64,000 nt of DNA from Leguminivora glycinivorella. Taxonomy: Eukaryota; Arthropoda; Insecta; Lepidoptera; Tortricidae. A program made the position numbers and the translations under genes. Of this stretch, positions 53,400 to 64,000 are shown in pieces. Each line of letters starts with the position of its first letter. Position 1 is the stretch's first letter. Under the pieces are notes generated by a model. The model was given only the letters and a program-made list of their open reading frames with translations. It was not told the origin of the DNA and ran no database searches. The stretch is taken from assembly GCF_023078275.1 (NCBI RefSeq), contig NC_062979.1:15667848-15731847 (forward strand). Direction: 5' to 3'.

Positions 53400-54203
53400 A
53401 ACATTGCCAAATATTCAGTGACTCCCACATTGCGTCACACGCTCCGCGTCGACCCAAAAACGCGGACACACGCCACGCATCACTCTTAGCGTCAACTCCT
53501 AATTAACACCCGGCCTGAGAAATGTGCTGTCTCTGCCGGTACTGTGTCAATCAAGCTGCTTACCGAATAAAAAGATCAGAAGAACCAATATTAGAGTAAG
53601 CTCCTGAATTGCCGGTATTTTTGTACCGTTTGAGAGTTTTGAGACTACTCGAGCAGATTCTTGTTTCGTCGGTTTTATATCAATTTTGAAAATTTTTATA
53701 GGTACTTGTAGTGTTTGTAATGTCTTTATGGTTTTTACACCAACTAAACTTATCTAGCTGAACCTTTTTTTTTCAGAGGTTGTTTAAATGTTGACAATAA
53801 ATGCGAGTAAGAATTTGAAAAATCGGGGGCGTCCTTTTAGCGTTATCTAGGGGTCCGATTGCACGGGTTCACGCTAGAACTGAGTAGACTTGATCATGAG
53901 TTGCGTCGGGAATATAAGTGGCTTGATTGGGTGCTCTGACGAAGGAAACAAAGATCAGATCAGAGTTCAAAACTTGGTACTGAAAAGACATCGAGTGGAC
54001 TGCGGGATTTCTCCGTATTTAAAAACAGAAGCAGAAATATTCTTACGTGATATTACGCTAATTAATTATAGGTACGTTTATTAATAGCATATCTTGATTG
54101 ATTGCCGCTTCTGTAATAATTGGGTTCAGTGACGCAAGGTTGGTTGGAATTCAAGACATATTGCGAGTGTGGGAGAGATATTCAAACGGTTTATACACAT
54201 ACC
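53400..54203. other. Unassigned spacer between receptors 2 and 3
   Basis: No gene was supported. A 64-codon ORF at 53890-54084 has no domain I can name. Confidence 0.35.
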
Positions 54204-54339
54204 CCCTTATTCATAAACGTACACTAAAGTTATCAAGCCGATAAAGTTTGTTTGTCCCTTTCCGGCGTACTGGTGTGATAGAAAAGGACAAATGAACTTT
54301 AACGGCTTGATAATTTTAGTGTACGTTTATGAATAAGGG
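54204..54339. repeat. MITE with CCCTTATTCATAAACGTACAC ends
   Basis: CCCTTATTCATAAACGTACA CTAAA at the left pairs with TTTAGTGTACGTTTATGAAT AAGGG at the right; inner TTATCAAGCCG/CGGCTTGATAA and AGTTTGTTTGTCC/GGACAAATGAACTT extend the palindrome. Confidence 0.92.
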
Positions 54340-54555
54340 CTTAGTATCTAAACCATGTATTCCTGTATTAAATATGAAGTCCACAAGATAATCTTCATTT
54401 AATTAATGTTCTTTTACTATTTAAATAATATCGTAATTCTTCCGGCTTCCGATGCGGTTTACCATGAACGCAGTTCCTTGCAGTTATTAGTTTGGTAAGG
54501 ATTACTCCAATAAACTTTAACATGAGGGATTTTTCATATTTTAAATGTAATTTTT

Positions 54556-54656
54556 TAAGGCCCACTTACACCAATCACTTTACTCAGGGTCAATGGGCTG
54601 TCATCTGTCAAATTCCATTGGTGCAAGTGGCAATTTCGTTGGTGCAAGTGGCCCTA
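54556..54656. repeat. MITE of the TTGGTGCAAGTGGCCCT type
   Basis: AAGGCCCACTTACACCAATC at the left and GATTGGT-like GTTGGTGCAAGTGGCCCTA at the right are inverted. CATTGGTGCAAGTGG is also duplicated inside. Related to the 37008 family by its ends. Confidence 0.65.
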
Positions 54657-54884
54657 AAATTGTGTGTAATAAGATATATTATGTATAAAATAAGTGCAGT
54701 GCCGTTATGTCAGCAAAGTACCTCAACCCCTCAGTTCTTTTTTGTCAAGATCAAATGAAGTTATAAGTTTCTCTGCAATTTGTCCGGCTAATGGTGACGC
54801 GTGAAAGATTGCGGTCGCGCCGTGTCCTCTTGCAGTTGTTATTCCTATGCCTCATGGAGTATGGGCAAGTCGGCTGCAAAAAAC

Positions 54885-55668
54885 TTAAAACAAGTAAGTC
54901 CGTTCCTGATAAATACCGAGTAACGAATCGCTGACTGGCGGTAAATCTGACTGAAAATCTTCAATATTTGTAAGATCCTGCTCTGGTGGCAAGGGTGTCG
55001 ACGCCGTAAACAACGATGAGTTTTCGATGGCATTTTCTCCATTTGGGACACTGTAAATGAGTAATATATGACAGTTTAACGCAATAGTTTTAATAGTCTT
55101 TATATCTAATCTTTAGAGATTTAAAAGATCCCAAAAATAACAGGTTATGGACGTTTTCTATGTAAGTATGTATAAGTATCTATTTAAGTATGTTTATCGT
55201 CGCCTAGTACCCATAGTACAAGCTTAGCTTAGTTTGGGGCTAGGTTGATCTGTGTGAAATTGTCCCCAAATATTTATTTTATTTAATTTAAGTTAACCAA
55301 CCAAGTTGTATTTAATATGAGTAGTAGATAGATTTTTAGTTTTAATTTGTAGGTATTCAAAATGTACGTGTTAGTACAATAAAGTGAATAATTACAAACA
55401 AACAATGTGTACAATGTAATACATACTTACTTTATAAATACTTTCTTAAGGAATAAAAATATCCGGAAATAGAATCATAAATAAAAAATGTTTACTAAAA
55501 TACTAGGTACCGTAAATTGCGTAAGAAAGTATTTTACAAAGGATAGGTGACATGAAATAATACATTTTAGTACAGTAGATATAATTGCTTGTGTACTTAC
55601 ACTTCTCGATTTAAACTCATCGCCACCAACTTTCTCCCTCTGCTGAATTTATTTTTATTATTTTCCAT
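54885..55668 (-). CDS. Putative two-exon small gene, 77 aa, unknown function
   Basis: Exon 1 runs from the ATG at 55668 to 55601 and begins MENNKNKFSRGRKLVAMSLN; a GTAAGT donor follows. Exon 2 runs from 55050 (after CATTTACAG) to the TAA at 54885. It reads VPNGENAIENSSLFTASTPL then PPEQDLTNIEDFQSDLPPVS, ending ERTYLF. Phases match (22 codons plus 2, then 1 plus 55 including stop). The protein is basic at the N-terminus and acidic and Pro/Ser-rich after it, without membrane segment or signal peptide. It recalls the N-termini of uncharacterised insect proteins with RG(R/K)xLV motifs, but this is memory, not a search. It may be a small gene, or the first exons of a decayed larger one. It lies in the receptor 2/3 gap, in the orientation of receptor 3. 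Confidence 0.45.
55148..55292 (+). mobile_element. SINE 3' part
   Basis: ATGGACGTTTTCTATGTAAG, TCGTCGCCTAGTACCCATAG, GCTTAGTTTGGGGCTAGGTT and GATCTGTGTGAAATTGTCC match the 2300-2525 element. The tRNA-like head is absent. Confidence 0.75.
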
Positions 55669-56035
55669 GACTTTGGACACTTAACTTTGCAACTATTATT
55701 CTGTTATAAAACGCTTATTGTTCTTAGTTTATCTTTACATGATATAACGATACAACTCACAAATCAACAAACTGACTGTGACAGTTCGTTATTAACAATA
55801 TTAGCAGGGTATAAGTGCACTTTATACGTAATATTGTGGGTAAGTAATCAACATTATTTTAAGCCTAAGATCACAGTGACAAAGTTAAATCCAAGTGTGT
55901 CGAGCCGAAGTATGGAGTAAACCTATCGTGCCTACAACAAAATTGATATCGAGACCACAATTTTGATCTTGCTACATTTTGTACTTAGAGTAATGACTGT
56001 AATGAGGTTTGCTAATGAAAAAGCAACCCAGAAAG
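55669..56035. other. Unassigned spacer upstream of the small gene
   Basis: AT-rich; nothing firm. A plus-strand ORF of 77 codons at 55687-55920 overlaps the likely promoter area of the small gene and is not supported. Confidence 0.35.
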
Positions 56036-56575
56036 CATTTTTAGGGTTCCGTAGTCAACTAGGAACCCTTATAGTTTCGCGATGTCTGTCTGTCCGTCCG
56101 TCCGCGGATAATCTCAGTAATCGTTAGCACTAGAAAGCTGAAATTTGGTACCAATATGTATATCAATCACGCCAACAAAGTGCAAAAATAAAAAATGAAA
56201 AAAATGTTTTATTAGGGTACTACATGTAAAGGGCCCCCTACATGTAAAGTAGGGGCTGATTTTTTTTTTCATTCCAACCCCAACGTGTGATATATTGTTG
56301 GATAGGTATTTAAAAATGAATAAGGGTTTACTAAGATCGTTTTTTGATAATATTAATATTTTCGGAAATAATCGCTCCTAAAGAAAAAAAAAATGCGGAA
56401 CCATATGTTTAAAAAATATGAAAAAAATCACTAAAGTAGAACTTTATAAAGACTTTCTAGGAAAATTGTTTTGAACTTGATAGGTTCAGTAGTTTTTGAG
56501 AAAAATACGGAAAACTACGAAACCCTACACTGAGCGTGGCCCGACACGCTCTTGGCCGGTTTTTTGGATTTTTAG
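56036..56575 (+). repeat. Dispersed repeat (AGGGTTCCGTAGTCAACTAGG type)
   Basis: TAGGGTTCCGTAGTCAACTA, GGAACCCTTATAGTTTCGC, (TCTG/TCCG)n, CTAGAAAGCTGAAATTTGGT, TAGGGGCTGATTTTTTTTTT and GCCCGACACGCTCTTGGCCG are, by my knowledge of moth and butterfly genomes, a frequent repeat in this order. It has a single copy here and no ORF. Confidence 0.6.
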
Positions 56576-57732
56576 TTTCCGCTCATAGCGTATCGTGGTA
56601 ATTATGGTACAGGGGCACGAGGGCATAGCAAGATAAGCAAGTGACTATTAGGAGGCTTAATAGTCGGTACTCGTCTAAAGCTGCGGTTTCGCTTTGTAGT
56701 GCTAACGGAACGAAGTGAAAACGCAGTTTAACCAACAATCTTAGAAACATGCAGTCTGGCATTCTACAAGTCACTACATTAGGCAAATAGGCATGTTATT
56801 TCCGATTGTCGAAAAAAAATTTTTTTGAGTCGATTGCATTATGCACATTACATTTGAGATTGTTTTCGGTAAGCAAAGAGAATGAAAGGCCAGGAAATAA
56901 TGCCCTATGTATCACAGCGGACAACATCGCCTGTTCTAGGGCTTAGATAAATTAATGACGTCATAACGCTCATAACCATTTATTTAACGATTTATGTCAC
57001 GTTAATATTTTTAGATAATAAACAACGAATTAGATAATATGTATTTATAGGTTAAAATAACAAAATTAAATCATTTATATCACAACTATAATGATATCAA
57101 TAACATTATATTGATTTCTATGTTTGTAAAATTAGCAACAAAAATAAGTTAGTAACAAATAAAAAACACGGTGCTTTGTTTATAAAACTTTGGTAGTTCA
57201 TTTCTAAAATATTTTTTAGAACTCTTTATAATTAAACTGCAACTTTTATAAATGTTGCAAAATTGATATTTAACCTATGTGCCACGCCACGTATGAAGTC
57301 AACCGAATGACACATAGCTTCCGTCCGACCATTTGCGTTCCTACTTACAGTTATCGCAGCAGCAGCAAATTCTAGTCAAGCTACTGTAATATAAAGAAAT
57401 AAACATAATATCTAAAGATCTATTCTTACGGGTAGATGTTTGCTATAACGCCACCCTAAGGCGGTTGAGAATTGAGGAAAGGCATGAATAAATTCGCACA
57501 CATCCAGCAGGCTCCGTGACGCAGTTGGGTGCGCGATGACCGACAGGCGAGCGCAAGAGGCTCGCAGGTTCCGCCTCGTCCTGCCGGAGCTGTATGAATT
57601 TTTCCATTTTTAGAGTGCAATTTTTAGAATTTAAAATATGTAATATCACTCGCAGACGTTTCTGCATGATAAAAAAAAAAAACAAATATCTACACTTATT
57701 ATAATGCAGTAATAATCATATCTTGTGCACTC
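56576..57732. other. Unassigned spacer 3' of receptor 3
   Basis: No gene was supported. The minus-strand ORF at 57443-57685 lies downstream of the receptor 3 stop and could be 3' UTR. The nearest minus-strand AATAAA (plus TTTATT near 56979) is some 750 bp from the stop, so the 3' end of receptor 3 is not placed. Confidence 0.4.
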
Positions 57733-60700
57733 CTATGAGGGAGAATACCGTCTCCTCCTAGCAAACTGCACGCTAAGGTCAGAAGGAGAATGGCGCGAGC
57801 TATGTGAGTGGCTTCTCGACCGGCGGGTGCTGGCAGACCGCACCGACAGCGAGCGCAGAGACCGCAGCTCGTCCTTGCCTTCCGCCTCGGCTGGTACGTC
57901 GGCGCCGGGAGATTCGTCGGTCTTCGCTGGCCGTTTTACTGGTTTCACATCACCGCTGAACTTAAGAGCGAATTTCAATTCTTCAACCAGCTCGTATTTG
58001 AATGCTGTCTGGAAATTTTACATAAAAAGATATAAAGAAGTAGCTTTTTATTGTTGTACCACTTTCTCAACATAACTACTGGATTTTCAGAGTTTCCAAA
58101 TGAAAATGTTAAAAAAAAAACTAACCGGTTTCTTCTTGAATACGGAAATCTAAAATATTTTCGCAGAATTGAAAAAGTATCGTTTCTATTAACTAAGCAA
58201 TAGTAGAACAAAGCTTAGAATAATGCCTTACTACCTAGTCTTACTACCTGCGTAAGATGGACCTGTCTTAGTCCCGTATTATCGCCTTAAAATCCGAATG
58301 ACTGAAAACTTTAGCACTAGTCGCACTGTATGTACTTACTTTGTATTTGACAGACCGCTGCATGACTCCCCACAACATGTCGAGTATTGAAATGATAATG
58401 CCGAGGATACAGCCCACTCCCAGAACAACGAATACCCCTGTCATGTGCTTCATGCCCAATTGCTTCTCCTCTTCTTTTGTTTCTTGCTGGAATGATAAGA
58501 AAGTGTAATTATTACATGGACATCAATAAGTTTTGTGCTACATGCTAGTCTAAATTGCAGCTGGTAGTAACGCGCTATGACAAATGAACCGCAACTGTTT
58601 TTGTCCCACCACTCACACCAGTACGGAAGACCAAGATAAACAGAGATAACTACAATAAACCATTGTTACAAATGAATATTATTTTAATTCAAAAAGTACT
58701 AAAGGACTTTGGGCTTTAGGACGATAGTTCCATATCACAGAATTGGTCAAATGGACCTTACATTATTGCCAGTTTACTAATGATTATGCTTACCCCGCAT
58801 TTTCCTCCCCCTCTTTTTTCTTTCCACCACAAATCTTTCAGTTTCTGTAACTCACCATTCTCCTGTAGTTTCAGTAATGCATCGTCCATTACTTTTTTAT
58901 ATGGAGATCCTAAAATTTGCATGAATATTTAATAAGTACCAACCGATATATAAGTACATTAAGTACGTTCGTAAAAACTTGCCAAACGTAGAGAAGCCAA
59001 ATTAGTTACCGAAACTGTCCATACGGCGTCGACACTTTGTTATTGAATCAATACTACAATATTGTGGCACAACGTTACCACACGTTTAGTCACATTTGAT
59101 ATTTATTTTGAAGATTCTACGACCAGAATGGGCACAGTCAGAAAAACAACAAGATTTATGCAGAATAACAAGATTGTTGCTGTACCTTTGCCTACTTCTA
59201 GGAGCTTCTACGTAAAATACATAGCAAAAAAAAACAAAAACAATTTATTTTCGCACAGTTGCAATAATTGTTTTTAATCCTTTTTGCATTACAAAATTTA
59301 TTTAACTTTTTTTTTTCTTAAGGCAAGTACCTAGGTACTGCATGCGTCATATCCATACCTTTTTTTATTCCAATTCCGTAACTCTTTGAATCTAAAAGAT
59401 CACCTATTTGCATCAACGAGCAGTGTCTTTGTTTGTAATATTCAATTGAAGGGGATTCCATAAAAAATGCATAGTTCGAGGTCTCTGCCCTGAAAAAGTA
59501 GTTTAACAAAATTAGAATGGCGGTGACTTAATCTATGAATGAATACAGCCAATAAAAGTAAACGCTGTAACTCATGTGAACACAAATATTAGGAATGGTA
59601 AGGCCTCGGTCGTTCTAACACGACCCCAGTCAATTGTCCACAGCGTCTGTATGGTATATGTATTTGAAAATCTTCGGATGTTACATGCGAACGATCTGCG
59701 AGTCGTGTCATCACGCACGCACACAAAGATAGTGGGGCAGTGAAATGGCGGCGTTGTATGCTCACGGATAGTGATGTGCAAGTGGTGGATACTTTCAAAA
59801 AGAACCTCTCTTGAAAAAATCACGAAACTTTCATGAAAAATAAAGGAAATTTAAATTTATGAAATGGAAAGTTTCCATCCATACAATTGTCCATACAAAG
59901 TATGGAAAGTTTCCGAGTTTTCCTATGTGAAAATTTCAGAATTTTGGCAACTTTCCGTAGGCATATCACTATTCAATTAGCTAATCAACTGCTGAATATT
60001 ATGCTAATAGAAGCTGATTGGCTTTAAACTAAGCACAGGCAAAACTTACTTCGCAACTCCATCATCATTACTTTTGGCGTTCCATTTTTTCTGTTCCATT
60101 TTCTCATACAGGGCTCTATACCGTGGGTCTTGTGACTCCTATAACATAATACATTATATGTATAAAAACATTACATAATAAACAGAACGACATGTATATG
60201 CATTTTTCTACTCGTCGACTTTAATCTGTCAATTAGGACTAAACTATATGTGCCAACTTTTCAGTGTTGGATAGTCTTTGACACTTTAGTTAACTGAAAA
60301 AAAATCAAAAATAGAACTTCACACATGTTCTATACTCATTTGCGATAGCTGGCTAATTTTTCTGCATCTGAAACACAATTTTTTTTTATCTGTCGCGTTA
60401 TCGACCAATCAGAGACGGTTATAACAAACAATGGGTTGATAGGTAATTCGCTTGGTAATTCGATGTTGATACAACGGTGAACGACGCTATTAACATTAAT
60501 TTTGACTTGAATGATGATATTTTTAGTCCATTGATGATGAAAATGATGACTCATAGAAGAAGTATTGTATACAATAGTGATATAATTAAGCTTTTCATTC
60601 TCGTACCGTACTATTAGGCCACTCAGCAAGCTTCGTGGCCTAAACATGGTACTCGACTGAAAAGCTTTGTATTATATCACGATTGTATAAAATACTATTT

Positions 60701-63700
60701 CAGTTCCTCGTTCCTACCTGACTAAATAAAAATGTATCAGTTAGTAATAAACAAATAAATTCGTCGTCATAAGTCATATCATAATAGTTATGGGCCTCAT
60801 AATGTTTACAACAAATATTAGGATTTGTTATAAACATTGGATTTTCAAATATAATAATGTACCTACTTTCAGCTTGTATGCAAGCAACTATTGGTAGGTA
60901 CTTCATTCATCATTAAACTAGTCTAGAATTATTTTTGAAATAAAACCTTATATCTATTATAAGCCGCGCACTATTTAAGAATCTGCCAAAAGAATTCGGT
61001 TAAATATTGAAGAATTACCTTAAAAAATTGAATAGTTGACCCCGTGTCTTTGGCACCATACATGATGGGCTTGTCAATCAGTTCGTACGCATTTTCGAAG
61101 GGTAAAACGTTTTTCTCCACCACAAGAAAAGCCACCAAGGTCCCGACATAAGACGCAACCATGATCATAGTGAAGAACCACCATATACTCGTTATCATGC
61201 GCGGAGCAAAGGCGCTGTAAAACAAAAGTTATTTAATATAGACCGTCAACCAAATCTTGTCACTAGAAAAAGGCGGCAAATTTGAAAAATCGCGGGCTAG
61301 CAACACTAGTTTTGAAAATCGGTGGAAGTTCGCGTGTCATTTGTATCTTATCTGTGGAAATCTCCGTCCTACCAAAAAGAGAAATAACTAGCACATATCC
61401 GTCCCTTTTTAATACATTATCTAATTCGTAAGGAAGGAGCGAGCCCCTTGAAAAAAAATATCTGTGGCTGTTCGACGTACATTGCTGGTTTTTGTTCGTT
61501 TCATAGGGATACCATACTTTAGTTTGATGTACATTGCTACTGCCAAAATTTGGTTGACAGGCTATAGAATATCAAATTAACCGCAAAGTGACAAATAATT
61601 AAGGGTTATAAACTGAAACAGGATACGTAGCCGAATGGCACAAACGCTCACGAAACGCTTTCGAAACGAAACGCTCGTAGATATCTATCTCTATCGCTTG
61701 TGCGTATTGGCACGACAGAGCCAGACTAGGTACCATTCGCGGCGTTTCGTTTTCGTTTCGCGTCGCAGAAATGCCATTCGGCTATCATACACGAAAGAAG
61801 CGACCAACTTCACCAGTGGCCGAGCCGAAGATCGAACGCGGGTGTTCAGCTTACTTGGCTACCGTCTTAACTACTAGACCATCCGGCCACCGTGGTGCCG
61901 TCAGAAATTCTCAAGTGTATGTTATCTCTGAAAGACTAGGCTAGATGCTTTTGGGTGCAAGTAACCTGCTGGTCAGCCACCTGACATGTATTAGGTACTG
62001 TGTAAAATTTTAAACTCATCCAATTTTTATTATAAAAACGAGTATCAGTAGATTCTCGTTTCAAATTAAGTGTAAAAGTTCTTACATCGGAGCGATTTCT
62101 GAGCCCTGTTGCATGACGGAGCCAATAATGAGCCACATGGAGTTGGCAAAGCTGAACTGATTGCTCAGTTCCTCCGGGTCCTCGATACAGGGCTGCGGGT
62201 TCTGCCACTCCTTGTGGGACAAGCGGCCCACCAGGATCATAATAACCCCAAGGAGTATCTGTATCAGTACCATGTAATACCAAACCTGGAAATACAATAG
62301 AACAAATCAACCCATAAATTCTGGCACATTTAAATTTAGAAAAACAACATACTATTTATAGAAACTTAATAAAAGATAAAACAACAACAGGCCCCGTAGC
62401 CGAATGGCATTTCTCCGACGCCAAACGAAAGCGATACGCCGCTGGCTCTGTCGCGCCAATACGCAAGCGCGATAGAGATAGATATCTACTAGCGCTTCGT
62501 TTCGTGAGCGTTTCGTGAGCGATTGTGCCATTCGGCTAGCCACCCTGGTATAATAACAGCATCTGCAGCCGAAATCTATGAGAGTGTTCAAGCAATAGTT
62601 ATTATTGAAATAGAGTGTCATTTATCTCCGGCTTATTTAGATACAAAGATAAAAATACAAACATAAAACATAAACAATTGTGAGTGTGCACGGGAAAACG
62701 TCTCACTTTGACGATTGCTATTGAGCCGCTTTGTCAGTTTATTCATATACAAATACAAGTAAATCTCGCCTTAATGGTAACCGAAAAAGTGGGAAGTTTT
62801 ACTAAACACACTCACAATTATTGTCTAGTATATTATGTACGACGTTTCTCTATGCATTTAATAGTAATATCCATCATAAAATGTATTTAATAATCCATTA
62901 TAAATGTAGAACTCTGTTTCCTCACTGGACTATCATTAGTATCATTACAAAAATCTGAAACCAATACTTGCAGACACAATCTTTGTAAATTCATAGCAAA
63001 AATACCATATATTGGTAGGGGTAAATAATGTTCTTGTTCTTTCGTTCGAAAATCTAAATAATTACAATTATCATACATCAAGTCAAACTTACCTCAGGTG
63101 CAAACACTTCCATGAAAGAAAACATTGCCGGGGGCTGTTTACTGGGCTCACGGTACAAAATTGCAATGCCAAGTGACATAAATGGTATCAAGAAGTCAAT
63201 AGCTTGCAATCTTTTCGATGTTATAGTAAAATCACAAATACCAAAATCTGCTCTCTGAAAATAATAAAGTTTGTTGAAAACTGTGTATGACCTACCTACA
63301 TCTGTTTAAGCTGTGATTTAAATATCAACTGCAATTATCTTTTTGAGATTTAGACGCGTAGGTGTAGGTACTCACAAATAATACTTTGAATTCATTTAAT
63401 CCAAAAAATCGACATATACCTTAACTAAGTCACCTTGAGATACGTAATGAAATAAACTGACGATGAACAATATTAATATATACTTATATTATGGTAAATA
63501 ATCATGTTGGACTGACCCCATGATATATTTCTCCGGTTATCCCATCCGCGTCATTTTTTTCTTCAACCCAGCCACCGTATGGCAGAGTGGTCACTTCAAA
63601 TTCGTATTGGAATTCTAGTTCATCAGCAAGTTTTTCAAATAAATCTATCGCAAAACCTTCGTAACGATCGTTGCCAGTTAGTGTTGTAGAAGACTCTTTT

Positions 63701-63720
63701 AGGTAACAAAATGGTGATAC
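57733..63720 (-). CDS. Kainate-type ionotropic glutamate receptor 3 (partial, nine 3' exons)
   Basis: Minus-strand exons: 63720-63517, 63254-63093, 62285-62086, 61214-61019, 60138-60050, 59489-59359, 58909-58794, 58486-58340, 58008-57733; 1521 nt, 506 residues plus stop, all GT-AG. Exon junctions and phases equal those of receptor 2 exons 9-17. The visible part begins in S1 (GNDRYEGFAIDLFEKLADEL). Numbering from the first visible residue: T78 and R83 of the agonist site are kept, with D76 in place of the usual Pro. M1 starts VWYYMVLIQILLGVIMILVG. The pore loop ends GSVMQQGSEIAP with Q181 at the Q/R site. M3 reads SYVGTLVAF (210-218) instead of SYTANLAAF. S2 has GSTIQFFK and MESPSIEYY. M4 is GVFVVLGVGCILGIIISIL. 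The tail is Ser/Arg-rich (RSASTRRSRSHSHSSRHSPS). No frameshift or stop breaks the frame. The amino-terminal domain exons are outside the window. Confidence 0.92.
61241..61566. repeat. Inverted-repeat element with CCGTCAACCAAATCT end (receptor 3 intron)
   Basis: GACCGTCAACCAAATCTTGT CACTAGAAAAAGGCGGC at the left; GCCAAAATTTGGTTGACAGG at the right is its inverted, diverged counterpart. Noncoding. Confidence 0.65.
61622..61785 (-). repeat. Palindromic MITE family P, copy 8 (receptor 3 intron)
   Basis: GATACGTAGCCGAATGGCAC at the left; AGAAATGCCATTCGGCTATC at the right; interior CTCGTAGATATCTATCTCTA and GCGGCGTTTCGTTTTCGTTT. Confidence 0.9.
61795..61890 (-). repeat. tRNA-like SINE head (receptor 3 intron)
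   Basis: Minus strand: GGCCGGATGGTCTAGTAGTT (A-box-like) and ACCCGCGTTCGATCTTCGGC (B box). It resembles the arms at 49883-50284. The predicted acceptor stem does not pair, so it is not a tRNA gene. Confidence 0.6.
62390..62548 (+). repeat. Palindromic MITE family P, copy 9 (receptor 3 intron)
   Basis: GGCCCCGTAGCCGAATGGCA at the left and GCCATTCGGCTAGCCACCCTG at the right. Nearly identical to copy 2 at 12795-12953 in inverted orientation. Confidence 0.92.
62677..62818 (+). repeat. Inverted-repeat element (ACGGGAAAACGTCCCACTTT type), copy 2
   Basis: ATTGTGAGTGTG and CACACTCACAAT are perfect inverted ends. TGCACGGGAAAACGTCTCAC and AAAAGTGGGAAGTTTTACT follow inside. Second copy of the receptor 2 intron 1 element. 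Confidence 0.85.
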
Positions 63721-64000
63721 CTAGAATTAACAAGACAACTTATAAAATAAAATTTGTCAAATAGTTGATTTTAAGTTGATTAAAATTAATGAACATATTT
63801 ACACACAACAAATTAATAAAAGTTAAAAATGTGTACTCGCGTTAATGCACCAATTACCAAAATAAACGAATTACCAATTACCAGGGCCAATTGAAATTAA
63901 TATAACAAAGTTTTTATATGAATCAGGGTCTATGCCATATTATTTCAAAATATGGTGTCATTTCTATGACAACGATAAGTTTTAGGTACCTAGGTACACT
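63721..64000 (-). other. Receptor 3 intron sequence at window edge
   Basis: Sequence upstream (minus strand) of the first visible receptor 3 exon; the acceptor CTAG lies at 63721-63724. No exon of the preceding part was recognised before the edge. Confidence 0.6.

Noticed and set aside
57443..57685. Extra receptor 3 exon on the minus strand
   Set aside because: It lies after the receptor 3 stop codon and shows no match to the tails of receptors 1 and 2.

Overview
This window looks like nuclear DNA from an insect, most likely a moth or butterfly. The evidence is insect-type kainate receptor genes with many short exons and GT-AG introns, a very dense load of short inverted-repeat elements, tRNA-derived SINEs, several non-LTR retrotransposon lineages, and TTAGG-like (insect telomere-type) motifs inside a tandem array. 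Assigning it to Lepidoptera is inference from the repeat families as I know them; no species can be named.

The host genes are three paralogous kainate-type ionotropic glutamate receptor genes and one possible small gene. The last two exons of receptor 1 (plus strand) lie at 1-902. Receptor 2 (plus strand, 43231-53110) is complete: 17 exons whose reading frame closes exactly at 935 residues. Receptor 3 (minus strand, 63720-57733) shows nine exons, from the glutamate-binding half to the stop; its 5' part lies beyond the right edge. Receptors 2 and 3 converge tail to tail and share exon phases, so they arose by local duplication. Receptor 2 has Thr where the channel Q/R-site residue normally sits. 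Receptor 3 has a changed M3 gate motif. Between them, at 55668-54885, a two-exon minus-strand ORF of 77 codons could be a small gene.

The 42 kb between receptors 1 and 2 hold almost only mobile DNA. In order these are: a 5'-truncated non-LTR element (about 3600-6118); a 55-bp tandem array with TTAGG-like cores (8741-9235); a short RTE fragment with a clear 12-bp target duplication (9300-9435); possible decayed transcript remnants near 16 kb; an internally deleted copia-type LTR element (17706-21394) that carries an unrelated retroelement fragment; another RT fragment and a conserved 3' region (21395-23175); a nearly full-length two-ORF element of R1/LOA/I type (about 27480-33132); SINEs; further RT fragments; and a 121-bp satellite (42003-42735).

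A palindromic element of about 155 bp, with GTAGCCGAATGGC termini, occurs nine times, four of them in introns of receptors 2 and 3. Most other spacer DNA consists of one- to few-copy inverted-repeat elements or unassigned AT-rich sequence. Nothing here is operon-like, and no rRNA gene, CRISPR array or convincing tRNA gene was seen.
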